Below are positions 42,247 through 50,868 of a stretch of 64,000 nucleotides of DNA, one piece after another; position 1 is the first letter of the stretch, and the number at the start of each line of letters is the position of its first letter. The DNA comes from JBBWZH01 sp035544115 (GTDB taxonomy: Bacteria; Actinomycetota; Actinomycetes; Mycobacteriales; CADCTP01). The stretch covers positions 2,542,001 through 2,606,000 of the forward strand of contig OY970235.1 of the NCBI GenBank assembly GCA_963714145.1, given 5' to 3'. Under the pieces are notes generated by a model that worked only from the letters and a program-made list of their open reading frames with translations, was not told where the DNA came from and searched no databases. Both the position numbers and the translations under genes were made by a program.

Positions 42247-43361
42247 AGTTGCCTCGTGTCTCCGGCCGCACCGGCCGGGTCGGGGACGGCTGGGTTCGCG
42301 ACAGCCAGCTCGGCGGCAGCCCGGTCGGCCCCAGCCTGGTCGGGGACGGCCGGATCGGCGCCAGCCGGGTCGGCGCCAGCCGGGTCGGGGACGGCTACGT
42401 GGCAGGCCGCGGTGTGCGCCGGGCCGAGCGGCCGGGGTCGCGGGGTGACCCGGGCGCACTCGTCGATCGCCAGCGGGCAGCGGGGCCGGAACCGGCAGCC
42501 TTCGGCCGGGTTGATCACCTTCGGCGGCTCGCCCTTGTCCGCCGCGACGTCCAGCGCCAGCGGGGCGCGCGGGTCCGGCGCGGTGGCCAGCAGCAGCTGC
42601 GTGTACGGGTGCTTCGGCGCGGCCAGCACCGCCTCGGTCGGCCCCGCCTCCACCACGTGCCCGCCGTACATCACCAGCACCCGGTCGGCCACGTACCGGG
42701 CGCTGGCGAGGTCGTGCGTGATGTAGAGGAACGAGACGCCCTCCTGCTCGCGCAGCTCGGCCATCACGTTCAGCAGTCCGATCCGGATGGAAACGTCCAG
42801 CATGGACACCGGCTCGTCGGCCAGGATCAGCTTCGGCTTGTACGCAAGGGCCTGCGCGAACCCGATCCGCTGCCGCTGCCCGCCGGACAGCTCGTACGGG
42901 AAGCGGTCCAGCACCTCGCCGGCGGGGGTGAGGCCGACCGCCTCGACCACCCGCTCGGCCTCGGCCCGCCGCTGCGCCCGGCTCAGTTCGCGCCGGTGCA
43001 GCTTGAGACCGCGGACGATGCCGTGCGACACCCGGTACGCCGGGTTGAGCGAGCTGAACGGGTCCTGGAAGACCATCGGGACGTCGCTGCGGTAGGCCAG
43101 CATCTGCTTGCGGGTGCGCATCGCGGCCAGCGACCGGCCCTGGTAGCGGATCTCGCCGCCGGTCGGCCGGTACACCCGGGCCAGCAGCCGGGCGACCGTG
43201 CTCTTCCCGCTGCCGACTCTCCCCACCAGCGCGACGATCTCGCGCTGCCCGATGCTGAAGTCGGCGTCGTCCACGGCGTGCAGGTGCTGGCCCGAGAACA
43301 GCCCGCCCACCTTGAAGTGCTTCGTCAACCCGGACGCGGTCAGCAGCGGCTCACTGTTCAC
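42243..43361 (-). CDS. Oligopeptide/oligosaccharide ABC transporter ATP-binding protein (OppF/DppF type)
   Basis: A 372-residue ATPase. The Walker A is GRVGSGKST (Arg-Val where Glu-Ser is usual), Q-loop VFQDPFSSLNPAYRV, signature LSGGQRQRIGFAQAL, Walker B LILADEPVSMLD, and the C-terminal oligopeptide domain CRFRPRCPLAIDEC. After ~residue 325 comes a low-complexity tail of Ala/Asp/Pro repeats (PAGAD units, 15-bp DNA repeats at ~42260-42400) that is not part of the family. GTG 43361 overlaps the stop of the upstream ATPase as GTGA. Confidence 0.9.
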   Translation of the reverse strand: MNSEPLLTASGLTKHFKVGGLFSGQHLHAVDDADFSIGQREIVALVGRVGSGKSTVARLLARVYRPTGGEIRYQGRSLAAMRTRKQMLAYRSDVPMVFQDPFSSLNPAYRVSHGIVRGLKLHRRELSRAQRRAEAERVVEAVGLTPAGEVLDRFPYELSGGQRQRIGFAQALAYKPKLILADEPVSMLDVSIRIGLLNVMAELREQEGVSFLYITHDLASARYVADRVLVMYGGHVVEAGPTEAVLAAPKHPYTQLLLATAPDPRAPLALDVAADKGEPPKVINPAEGCRFRPRCPLAIDECARVTPRPRPLGPAHTAACHVAVPDPAGADPAGADPAVPDQAGADRAAAELAVANPAVPDPAGAAGDTRQL

Positions 43362-44441
43362 TGTGGACCGTCCGGAATGGACACTGCCGGCTCCGGCCGG
43401 ACCGGGACGAGGGCGGGGTCGCCGGCGTGGTAGAGGCAGCGGGCCTCGATCGGGCCGACGGCGTACAGCCCGGGCGGGACGTCGGAGCAGCATCGGGCCG
43501 GCGACCGGGCAGCGCGGATGGAACCGGCAGCCGGACGGCGGGCACGGCGAGGTCGGGCGGGCTGCCCGGGATGCCGGTCAGCGGCACCCGGGGCCCGCGG
43601 ATGGACGGGAACGCGTCCAGCAGGCCGCGGCTGTACGGGTGCGCCGGGGTGTCGAAGACGGTACGGGTCGGCGCCGGCCTCCACCACCTGGCCGGCGTAC
43701 ATCACCAGCAGCCGGTCGGAGAAGTGGCTGACCAGCGACATGTCGTGGGTGACGAACAGCGACCGCGAACCCCAACTGCCGCTGCAGCTCCTTGATCTGC
43801 ACCATCAGCGACCGCTGCGCCACCACGTCGAGCGCGCGAGGTGGGCTCGTCCATGATCACCAGGTCCGGGGTGAACAGCAGCGCCATCGCGATCATCGCC
43901 CGCTGCCGCATCCCGCCGGAGAGCTGGTGCGGGTAGCTGCGCAGGTGCACCGGGTCGATGCCGACCAGCCGCAGCACCTCCACCGACCGGGCCTTCACCC
44001 GCGCGGTGGAGTAGTCGGCGTGCGCCGCGATCGCGTCGGCGAACTGCGCGCCGATCGTCAGCACCGGGTTCAGCGCGTTCATCGCGCTCTGCATGACCAC
44101 GGAGAAGTCCCGCCAGCGCAGCACGCCGCAGCTGCTTCTCGGTCAGCGTGACCAGGTTCTGCGCCGCGGAACACGACGCTGCCGGCGGTGATCGCGGCCG
44201 GCGGGTTGAGCAGCCGCGCGATCGCGAACAGCAGCGTCGACTTGCCGCAGCCGGACTCGCCGACCACGCCGACGAACTCGCCGGCCCGCACGTCCAGGTC
44301 CACGGTCTGGACGGCTTCCACCGCGCCGCGCGCCGTGTCGTAGGCGACGCTCAGCCCGCGCACCGACAGCACCGGCTCCCCCGCCGCCGCAGCCGGCCCC
44401 GCCGCCGCAGCCGGCCCGGTCGGCAGGGACACCTCAGCCAC
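43358..44441 (-). pseudogene. OppD/DppD-type ABC ATPase gene broken by about seven single-base insertions
   Basis: All parts of an OppD-type ATPase are present in order but in changing frames: start GTG 44441 and Walker A VGESGCGKST, then QNLVTLTEKQLRR, DFSVVMQSAMNALNPVL, signature HQLSGGMRQRAMIAMALL, Walker B LVIMDEPTS, then SLVSHFSDRLLVMYAGQVV, HPYSRGLLDAFPSIRGP, CRFHPRCPVAG and the natural stop at 43358. I infer +1 events near 44162, 44122, 43836, 43762, 43675, 43540 and 43500. Removing seven bases leaves 1077 bp, an exact codon number. Its ends couple perfectly to both neighbours. Sequencing error or recent decay are both possible. Confidence 0.8.
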
Positions 44442-45357
44442 TCAGCTCACCGGCCCGGGACCGGCGCGACCGGCGGTGCCGGACCGGCCGCAGCGCCGGA
44501 TTGCTGATCTCGTCGAAGGCGTAGTTGAGCAGAGCGAACGAGACGCCGAGCAGGGCGACGCACAAGCCCGGCGCGATCGACCACAGCGGCAACCCGGTCT
44601 GCAGCGCCTGCTGGCTCTGCGCCCAGTAGAGCATCGTGCCCCAGCTGATCGAGTTCGGGTCGCCGAGGCCGAGGAACTGCAGGCCGGCCGCGGTCAGCAC
44701 CGAGTAGAGCGCGGCGCCGAGGAAGTTCGCCACGATCAGCGAGGTCATCGTCGGCAGCACCTCGGCGACGATGATGTACGACCGGCGCTCGCCGCGGACC
44801 CGGGCCGCCTCCAGGAAGTCCCGGTTGCGCAGCGACAGGGTCTGCGCGCGCAGCTGGTTCGCCCCGTACGACCAGCCGGTGACCACCAGCACGACGAGGA
44901 TGACCAGCAGGGTGCCCTTGCCGGCGTACGTGGCCAGGATGATGATCAGCGGGAAGGTCGGGATGACCAGGAAGATGTCGGTGATCATCGACAGCACCTC
45001 GTCGGCCACCCCGCCGAGGTAGGCCGCCGAGACGCCGACCAGCACCGAGAGCACGGTGGCGAAGAAGCCGGCGGCCAGCGCGATGATCAGCGACTGCCGG
45101 GTGCCGTAGACCAGCTGGGCCCAGATGTCCTGGCCGAGCGTGGTCGTGCCCAGCCAGTGGTCGCCGCTCGGGGTGCGGGCCGGCTCGAACGCCAGCTCGT
45201 TCGGGTCCCGCACGGACGTGAACAGCTGCGGGACGGCGGCGAACACCGCGAAGATACTGAAGATCACCAGCCCGACCAGCGCCTTGCGGCTGGACCGGAC
45301 CGCGGCCCAGATCCCCCGACCCGGCCCGCTGCCGGGCCGGGGCGTCCACCGGCGCAA
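44434..45357 (-). CDS. ABC transporter permease (OppC/DppC type)
   Basis: A ~307-residue inner-membrane permease with six spans. It has the N-terminal OppC segment GDHWLGTTTLGQDIWAQLVY, and the EAA loop LEAARVRGERRSYIIVAEVL that contacts the ATPases. The open frame starts at TTG 45357 without a ribosome site. A better start, GTG 45382, lies four bases after the upstream stop but in another frame; it would join if one base is removed from the G-run near 45316-45320, so the true N-terminus may be ~9 residues longer and frameshifted. It overlaps the next gene by eight bases. Confidence 0.85.
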   Translation of the reverse strand: MRRWTPRPGSGPGRGIWAAVRSSRKALVGLVIFSIFAVFAAVPQLFTSVRDPNELAFEPARTPSGDHWLGTTTLGQDIWAQLVYGTRQSLIIALAAGFFATVLSVLVGVSAAYLGGVADEVLSMITDIFLVIPTFPLIIILATYAGKGTLLVILVVLVVTGWSYGANQLRAQTLSLRNRDFLEAARVRGERRSYIIVAEVLPTMTSLIVANFLGAALYSVLTAAGLQFLGLGDPNSISWGTMLYWAQSQQALQTGLPLWSIAPGLCVALLGVSFALLNYAFDEISNPALRPVRHRRSRRSRAGELSG

Positions 45358-45386
45358 CGGTATCGACCAGCAACGCAGTCACGGGT

Positions 45387-46376
45387 CTACCCCTTCTCCC
45401 GGGTCCGCGGGTCGAGCCAGGCGGTGGCGAAGTCGCAGATCAGCACCGCGACCAGCACGGTCACCGTGAACAGCATGAACAGCGCCTGCATGAGCGGGTA
45501 GTCGGTGTTCTGCACCGCGTTGTACAGCAGGTAGCCCAGACCCGGGTAGTTGAAGACGTACTCGACCAGGATCGCGCCGGAGATCACGAAGCCGAGCGAC
45601 ATCGCGAACCCGGACAGGTTCGGCAGCAGCGCGTTCCGGGCCGCGTACCCGGTCATGATCCGGCGCGGCGACAGCCCCTTCGCCCGGCCCATCCGGACGT
45701 AGTCCTCGGCCAGCGTGGTGATCATGTTGTTGCGCATGGTCAGGATCCAGCCGCCGATCGACGTGATCACGATCGTGGCCGCCGGCAGCACCGCGTGCCG
45801 CAGCACGTTCCCGGCGAACCCGAACGACAGCGACGGCTGCAGCGTCGGGGCGTAGTTGAAGTCGCTGGGCAGGAACCCGTGCGTCCACACCGAGAACACC
45901 AGGATCAGCAGCAGGCCGACCCAGAAGTACGGCAGCGCCGAGGTGACCACGAACACCGGCGGCAGCAGCCCGTCCAGCCGGCCGCCGCGCCGCCAGGCGG
46001 CCAGCATCCCGATCAGCGAGCCGACCGCGAACGCCAGCACGGTGGCGATGCCCACCAGCCCCAGCGTCCAGGGCAGCGCGTGCCGCACCAGCCGGCTCAC
46101 CGGCTCGCCGAGGGTGGCACCGATCGAGATGCCCCAGTGCCCGCTGACCATGTTGCCGAGATAGTCGACGTACTGGACGAACAGGTTCTGGTTCGGCTTG
46201 AACCCGTACGAGGTGAGCATCTGCTCCAGCGCGGCCGGCGAGAGCTTGTTGTGCGTCCGGTCGCGCAGCGCCTGCAACGGGCTGCCCGGCATGAACCGCG
46301 GGATGAAGAAGTTCAGCGTCAGCGCGGCCCAGAGGGTGAGCGCGAAGAAGCCGAGCCGGCGGATCACGTACCGCAT
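45387..46376 (-). CDS. ABC transporter permease (OppB/DppB type)
   Basis: A 329-residue permease with six membrane spans. It begins MRYVIRRLGFFALTLWAAL, typical of OppB, and has the EAA loop YVRMGRAKGLSPRRIMTGYA and the C-terminal YPLMQALFMLFTVTVLVAV. It pairs with the OppC-type subunit encoded 5-30 bp downstream to form the channel. It follows the binding-protein gene by 48 bp in the sugar operon. Confidence 0.92.
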   Translation of the reverse strand: MRYVIRRLGFFALTLWAALTLNFFIPRFMPGSPLQALRDRTHNKLSPAALEQMLTSYGFKPNQNLFVQYVDYLGNMVSGHWGISIGATLGEPVSRLVRHALPWTLGLVGIATVLAFAVGSLIGMLAAWRRGGRLDGLLPPVFVVTSALPYFWVGLLLILVFSVWTHGFLPSDFNYAPTLQPSLSFGFAGNVLRHAVLPAATIVITSIGGWILTMRNNMITTLAEDYVRMGRAKGLSPRRIMTGYAARNALLPNLSGFAMSLGFVISGAILVEYVFNYPGLGYLLYNAVQNTDYPLMQALFMLFTVTVLVAVLICDFATAWLDPRTREKG

Positions 46377-46424
46377 GCTGACTCCCCTCCCGCGCCCACC
46401 CTCGACGGCATGTCGCGCCCGCCC

Positions 46425-48143
46425 CTACTTCTGGGCGGACTTTGAGTAGATGTGCAGCAGTACCTGCTCCACGTCCGGCACGTTGAACACGGCCGGCTGC
46501 GCGTACGGGTCGGATTCGGTCGGCCAGCCGGCGAAGTCGGCGGTGTTGTACTGGAACCAGTTCACCGACTCGGTGGTGGGGATGAACGGGATGTCCTTCA
46601 GCATCGCCGCGCCGATCTGCTTGATGATCGCCACCTGGCCGGCCTCGTCGGCCGTCGGGTACTCGTCGAACAGCTTGTCCACCGCGGGGTTGAGGTAGCG
46701 CTCGTAGTTGAAGCTGGCCGGCTTGCCGATCGGCGCCGAGTTCTTCGAGTACAGCATCTGGCGCAGTTCGTAGTACGGCGTGGGTCCGCCGGCCTGGCCG
46801 TAGTACGCCAGGTCGAAGTTGCCGTTGTAGAGCCGGTCGTCGAAGGTCTGCTGGGCCAGGTCGGACACGGTCAGCTCGATACCGACCGGCTTCAGCTGCT
46901 GCTTCACCACGGCCAGCGAGGCGTCCCAGTCCGTGTAGCCGGTGATCGAGATGACGGTCAGCTTGAGCGGGTTCTCCGGTGTGTAGCCGAGGCCGGCGAG
47001 CAGGGTCCTGGCCTTGTCCGGGTTGGGCTTGTCGTAGCCGGCGGCGGCCACCGCGCCGGCGTCGTAGTACTTCTCGAAGGTCGGCACCACGATGCCGGTC
47101 TGGTTCGCGGCCGGCTGCTGCCCGCCCTCACCGATCAGCGCGATCCTGGCCCGGTCCAGCGCCAGCGCGATCGCCTGCCGCACCTCGAGCTTGCTGGTCG
47201 CCGGGTGCGACGGGTCCAGGTTCGGGATCAGCGCGACGTTGGTGACCGGCGGCGACCAGGTGTGGTTGTCCTTGGACTTGTTCAGGTAGAGCGCCTTGAT
47301 GTTCGGGATGAACTGGCTGCCCCATTGCGCCTTGCCGTTGGCCAGGTCCAGGTTCGCCGGCCCGTTGTCCAGGTACGCCGGGTACTCCACCTTCTGCACG
47401 TACGGCTTGCCCGGCTGCCAGTACGTGGGGTTGGCGACGTACTGGATGTTGTTCGCGCCGCACGGGTCGATCTTGAACGGCCCGGTGCCGACCGGGTTGG
47501 TGTCCTCCCAGGTGTCCGGGTGCTCGGCCGCGGCGCCGGTGGAGAAGATGTGCTTGGGCACGATGCCGACCTGGTTGGCGAAGTTGAAGAAGTACGGCCC
47601 GGCGGCCTGGTCGAAGGTCATCGTGACCTTCGTGCCGCTGGCCGTGACGTCGGTCAGCCCGGCACCGGTCCACAGCGAGTAGAGGTCGAGCGCGGGCACC
47701 TTCTTCATCAGCTGGAAGGTGAACGCGACATCCTCGGCGCTGAACGGCTGCCCGTCGTTCCACTTCACCCCGTCGCGGATGGTGAACACGATCGTCTTCT
47801 TGTCCGCCGACCACTGGTAGGAGCTCGCCAGCATCGGCGTCTCCTTCTGGTCCTGCAGCAGGTTCACGTACACCAGCGGCTCGTAGACGAAGCCGAGCGA
47901 CTGCGGGTTCACCGCCGGGTTGAACGGGTTGAAGTGGCACGTCCAGGTCTGGCCGCCCACGTTGGCGATGGTCAGCGTGCCGCCCTGCTTGTGGTTGGCC
48001 GGGTCGGTGCTGCTGCCCTCCTTGGCGGTGCTCCCGGTGCCGTTGCCGTTGTTGTTCGTGGTGGTCGAGTTGCTTCCGCTACAGGCCGCCAGCAGCAGGC
48101 CCAGCGTCATGCCCGCGGCCGCGAGCATCGTGGTGCGCCTCAT
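46425..48143 (-). CDS. ABC transporter substrate-binding lipoprotein (family 5)
   Basis: A 572-residue lipoprotein. The signal peptide ends in lipobox LLLAACSG, followed by a Ser/Thr/Asn-rich linker (SNSTTTNNNGNG) and the SBP_bac_5 fold (GVKWNDGQPFSAEDVAFTFQ, NPVGTGPFKI, LEVRQAIALALDRARIA, DLAYYGQAGG). Members bind peptides, but many linked to glycosidases bind cello- or chito-oligosaccharides; the GH4, ROK and BadF neighbours favour a sugar. ATG 48143 has GAGAGG seven bases before it; an upstream extension to 48200 is not supported. Confidence 0.9.
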   Translation of the reverse strand: MRRTTMLAAAGMTLGLLLAACSGSNSTTTNNNGNGTGSTAKEGSSTDPANHKQGGTLTIANVGGQTWTCHFNPFNPAVNPQSLGFVYEPLVYVNLLQDQKETPMLASSYQWSADKKTIVFTIRDGVKWNDGQPFSAEDVAFTFQLMKKVPALDLYSLWTGAGLTDVTASGTKVTMTFDQAAGPYFFNFANQVGIVPKHIFSTGAAAEHPDTWEDTNPVGTGPFKIDPCGANNIQYVANPTYWQPGKPYVQKVEYPAYLDNGPANLDLANGKAQWGSQFIPNIKALYLNKSKDNHTWSPPVTNVALIPNLDPSHPATSKLEVRQAIALALDRARIALIGEGGQQPAANQTGIVVPTFEKYYDAGAVAAAGYDKPNPDKARTLLAGLGYTPENPLKLTVISITGYTDWDASLAVVKQQLKPVGIELTVSDLAQQTFDDRLYNGNFDLAYYGQAGGPTPYYELRQMLYSKNSAPIGKPASFNYERYLNPAVDKLFDEYPTADEAGQVAIIKQIGAAMLKDIPFIPTTESVNWFQYNTADFAGWPTESDPYAQPAVFNVPDVEQVLLHIYSKSAQK

Positions 48144-48199
48144 CGTGATTCCTCTCGGCTGCGGGGGTCCCCCGCCCAACGTGGAGTGCGGCCAATGCA

Positions 48200-48287
48200 C
48201 GGAGCGTCGTCGTGGGGTGCCGTCGCGGGTTCCCCGCGGAAACGGGCGGCGCGCCAGGCGCGCGGAGCGTCGTCGTGGGGTGCCGTC
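48200..48287. repeat. 25-bp perfect direct repeat, 63-bp period
   Basis: The same 25 bases (starting CGGAGCGTCGTCGTGGGG) occur at 48200-48224 and 48263-48287. The second copy overlaps the last bases of the ROK kinase gene; both lie in the transcript leader of the binding-protein gene. A GC palindrome (48249-48263) sits just beside the second copy. Role unknown; a processing or regulatory element is possible. Confidence 0.7.
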
Positions 48288-49278
48288 ATGCGGTTGCCTC
48301 CTCGCTGGCCGCCGCCCGGGCCGCCGCGGTGGCCAGCGCCAGGGCGCCGAGCAGCGGAGCGTCGTGCGGGAAGGCGGCCACCACCAGTTCCGGTGGGAAC
48401 GGCACCGCGGCGTCCAGCGCCGCCCGCAACCGCCCGTGCAGCTGCTCCCAGGACCGGACCATGCCGCCGCCGACCGCGATCCGCACCGGATCGATCGCGA
48501 TGGCCAGGTTCACCAGGTGGAAGGCCAGTTCGGTGCCGAACGCCCGGATCCGGTCGGCGGCCCGCGGCTCGGTCGCCGCCGCGGCGAACACCGCGGCCGC
48601 TCCGGTACCCGGGGCGGGTAGGAGGTCGGCACTGTCGGCCGGGCCGGGGCCGGCCGGGGTGCGGCGGGTGGCCGGGGCGAGGGTGACCGCGTCGCGGCGC
48701 AGCGCGATGCCGCTGACCGCGTCCTCGAGCGGGATCCGGTCGGTCAGCGGGCGGCCCACGTCCGGAAGCTGGCGCAGGTTGTAGCCGATCTCGCCGGCCG
48801 CGCCGTGCCGGCCGGTCAGCACGGTGCCGCCGACGACGATCGCCGCGGCCAGGCCGGTACCGAGGTTGAGGTAGATGCCGGGGTCGCAGCCGGCCAGCGC
48901 GCCCCATTCGGCCTCGGCCTGGGCGGCCGCCTTCACGTCGGTGGCCAGCCGGACCTCGGCGCCGGCGAAGGCCCGGCGCAGCTCGTGCCCGAGCCGCAGG
49001 TCGCCCCAGCCGGGCACGGCCGGGGCCAACTGGACCCCGTCCTCGGTCGGGATGCCGAACGTGCACGCGCCGACCGCGGCGAGCCGGCGGCCGGGCGCGG
49101 CCCGGTCCACCAGCCGCTGCCCGGCCTCGATGCCAGCCGTCAGGTTGGCCTGCGCGCCGTCGGCGGCCACGGTCGGGATCGTCGCGTCGCCCAGCCGGAC
49201 CCCGGTCGCGGCGTCCGCGACCGCGGCGGCGATCTTGCTGCCACCGAAGTCGAGGGCGAGGACGACCGGCGACAGCAT
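48286..49278 (-). CDS. ROK-family sugar kinase
   Basis: A 330-residue ASKHA kinase. It begins VVLALDFGGSKIAAAVADA (phosphate 1), has LNLGTGLAAAIVVGG (phosphate 2) and IAVGGGMVRSWEQL (adenosine). The catalytic Asp is in LATDVKAAAQAE. The CxCGxxGC zinc motif that follows GEIGY in most ROK kinases is absent here. Could phosphorylate glucose, another hexose or a beta-glucoside for GH4. First gene of the operon, divergent from the ROK repressor, with the operator between. Confidence 0.88.
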   Translation of the reverse strand: MLSPVVLALDFGGSKIAAAVADAATGVRLGDATIPTVAADGAQANLTAGIEAGQRLVDRAAPGRRLAAVGACTFGIPTEDGVQLAPAVPGWGDLRLGHELRRAFAGAEVRLATDVKAAAQAEAEWGALAGCDPGIYLNLGTGLAAAIVVGGTVLTGRHGAAGEIGYNLRQLPDVGRPLTDRIPLEDAVSGIALRRDAVTLAPATRRTPAGPGPADSADLLPAPGTGAAAVFAAAATEPRAADRIRAFGTELAFHLVNLAIAIDPVRIAVGGGMVRSWEQLHGRLRAALDAAVPFPPELVVAAFPHDAPLLGALALATAAARAAASEEATA

Positions 49279-49310
49279 CGGGGCTCCTCTGGCCGGTGGA
49301 CCGGTTGGTT

Positions 49311-49329
49311 GTTAGGAAAGTAGACTTCC
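49311..49329. promoter_or_regulatory. Probable ROK operator in divergent promoter
   Basis: GTTAGGAAAGTAGACTTCC resembles the GTTAGGAAAGTTTCCTAAC-type sites of actinobacterial ROK repressors: inner half-sites GGAAAGT and ACTTCC are near inverse copies. It lies 33 bp before the kinase gene and 65 bp before the repressor gene, so it could control both. Confidence 0.6.
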
Positions 49330-49393
49330 AATCATCCGACGGCAAGAGTTCTGGCAGGGTGGCCTTGGCATCGTCGGCGAGGAGGTCGACCGG

Positions 49394-50641
49394 GTGACAT
49401 TGACCGGAGCTGGCTCGCCGGCACGGCAACAGCTGATCAGGGTGCTGAACGAGCAGCTGCTGCTCGACCACATCCGCCGGGTCGGCGAGGTATCCCGGCC
49501 CGACCTGGCCCGGATGTCCCGGCTGTCCAAGCCGACCGTCTCGCTCGCGCTGGCCAACCTGGAGCGGGCCGGGCTGATCCGCTCGTCCGGGGTGCGCACC
49601 GGGGCGCCCGGTCGGGCCGCGATCCTGTACGAGGTGCGGCCGGAGGCCGGTTTCGTGCTCGGCCTGGACGTCGGCAGCCAGTTCCTGCGCGGCGCGATCA
49701 TCGACCTGGCCGGCACCCGGCGGGCCCAGCTCGAGCTGCGGGTACGCGCGGCCAGCGGCGCGCCCGAGCGGGTCGCCGCGCTGCGCCGGCTGGCCGACGA
49801 CCTGCTCGCCGCCGCCGGGCTGACCGCCGCCGACCTGACCCAGACCGTCCTCGGCTGCCCCGGCGTCTACGACCCCCGCCGGGACGCGCTGGGCCTGGTC
49901 GGCGGGCTGCCCGGCTGGGAGAAGCCGACCGTGCTCACCGAACTGCGGTCCGCGTTCGGCGCCGAGCTGATGCTGGAGAACGATGTCGACGCGGCCGCGC
50001 TGGCCGAGCGCGCACACGGGCACGGCCAGGATGTGGACAGCTTCGCCTTCGTCTCGATCGGCACCGGCATCGGGATGGGCCTGGTGCTGGCCGGCCAACT
50101 GCACCGCGGCGCGCACGGCGCCGCCGGCGAGATCGCCTACCTGCCGGTGGCCGCCGCCGCCGACGAGGCGGACGCGTCCGACGCCCGTCGCCGCGGCAGC
50201 CTGGAAGCGGCCGCGTCCGCGGCGGGCATCGTCCGGGCCGCCCGCCGGGCCGGGATGCGTGGGCCGGTCTCCGCCCGGGCCGTGTTCACCGCCGCGGACC
50301 GCGGCGACGAACGCGCCCGCCAGGTGGTCGCCGCCGAGGCGCTGCTGGTGGCCAAGGCGATCACCGCGGTGGTCGCGGTCGCCGACCCGGAGCTGATCGT
50401 GCTCGGCGGTGGCGTCGGCCAGGCCGAGGGATTCCTCGCCGCGGTCGCCACCGAGCTACGCCAGCTCGCCCCGGTGCTGCCCGAACTGCGGGTCAGCGCG
50501 CTCGGCACCGCCGCCGTGGTCGACGGCTGCCTGGCCGCCGGCGTCGACCGGGCCTGGCAGATCGTGACCGCCGCGCTACCCCACCTCGCCCCAGCCGAGC
50601 TCGACCCCTGGACCCCCAACGGCACCCCACACCGCCGTTAG
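49394..50641 (+). CDS. ROK-family transcriptional repressor
   Basis: A 415-residue regulator: an N-terminal winged helix at ~15-75 (LLDHIRRVGEVSRPDLARMS then RLSKPTVSLALANL) joined to a ROK sugar-binding domain (VLGLDVGSQFLRGAIIDLAG, VSIGTGIGMGLVLAG, GAAGEIAYLP, LIVLGGGVGQAE). It should sense a sugar or sugar phosphate and control the divergent transport operon through 49311-49329. GTG 49394 has GAGGAGG eight bases before it. Its TAG stop overlaps an IS630-like end repeat at 50639. Confidence 0.92.
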   Translation: MTLTGAGSPARQQLIRVLNEQLLLDHIRRVGEVSRPDLARMSRLSKPTVSLALANLERAGLIRSSGVRTGAPGRAAILYEVRPEAGFVLGLDVGSQFLRGAIIDLAGTRRAQLELRVRAASGAPERVAALRRLADDLLAAAGLTAADLTQTVLGCPGVYDPRRDALGLVGGLPGWEKPTVLTELRSAFGAELMLENDVDAAALAERAHGHGQDVDSFAFVSIGTGIGMGLVLAGQLHRGAHGAAGEIAYLPVAAAADEADASDARRRGSLEAAASAAGIVRAARRAGMRGPVSARAVFTAADRGDERARQVVAAEALLVAKAITAVVAVADPELIVLGGGVGQAEGFLAAVATELRQLAPVLPELRVSALGTAAVVDGCLAAGVDRAWQIVTAALPHLAPAELDPWTPNGTPHRR

Positions 50642-50661
50642 TGCCTCGCCCAGAAGCGTTG
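50639..50661. repeat. Solo copy of an IS630-like end
   Basis: The 23 bases starting TAGTGCCTCGCCCAGAA match 52804-52826 at 22 positions, in the same orientation. The latter copy precedes an IS630 transposase remnant, and both begin with TA, the target dinucleotide of IS630 elements. The first copy is thus likely an orphan end; it overlaps the ROK stop codon. Confidence 0.5.
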
Positions 50662-50868
50662 ACGTCGTAGTCGTGCCGGTCGCCGGGGCGTGCGACGGCC
50701 TGGATTACGTAGCCAACGTTGGTTGACGCGGCACCAGGACACTCCCGAACAGGCGTCGGTCGCACCGGAGGCCGCCCGCCGCAAGTCGCCTGTGCGGTGG
50801 ACGCGAACCGCCGCGGCCGCCGCTGCCGACGGCGGGGCGTTCGTCCCCGGTTGGCTCGATCTTGATCA

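Noticed and set aside
43358..44441. Programmed frameshifting in the ABC ATPase
   Set aside because: About seven shifts without slippery sites or stimulatory structures are not compatible with programmed recoding.
48140..50116. 658-codon minus-strand frame across the ROK repressor
   Set aside because: Antisense to the repressor and out of frame with the ROK kinase; no domain.
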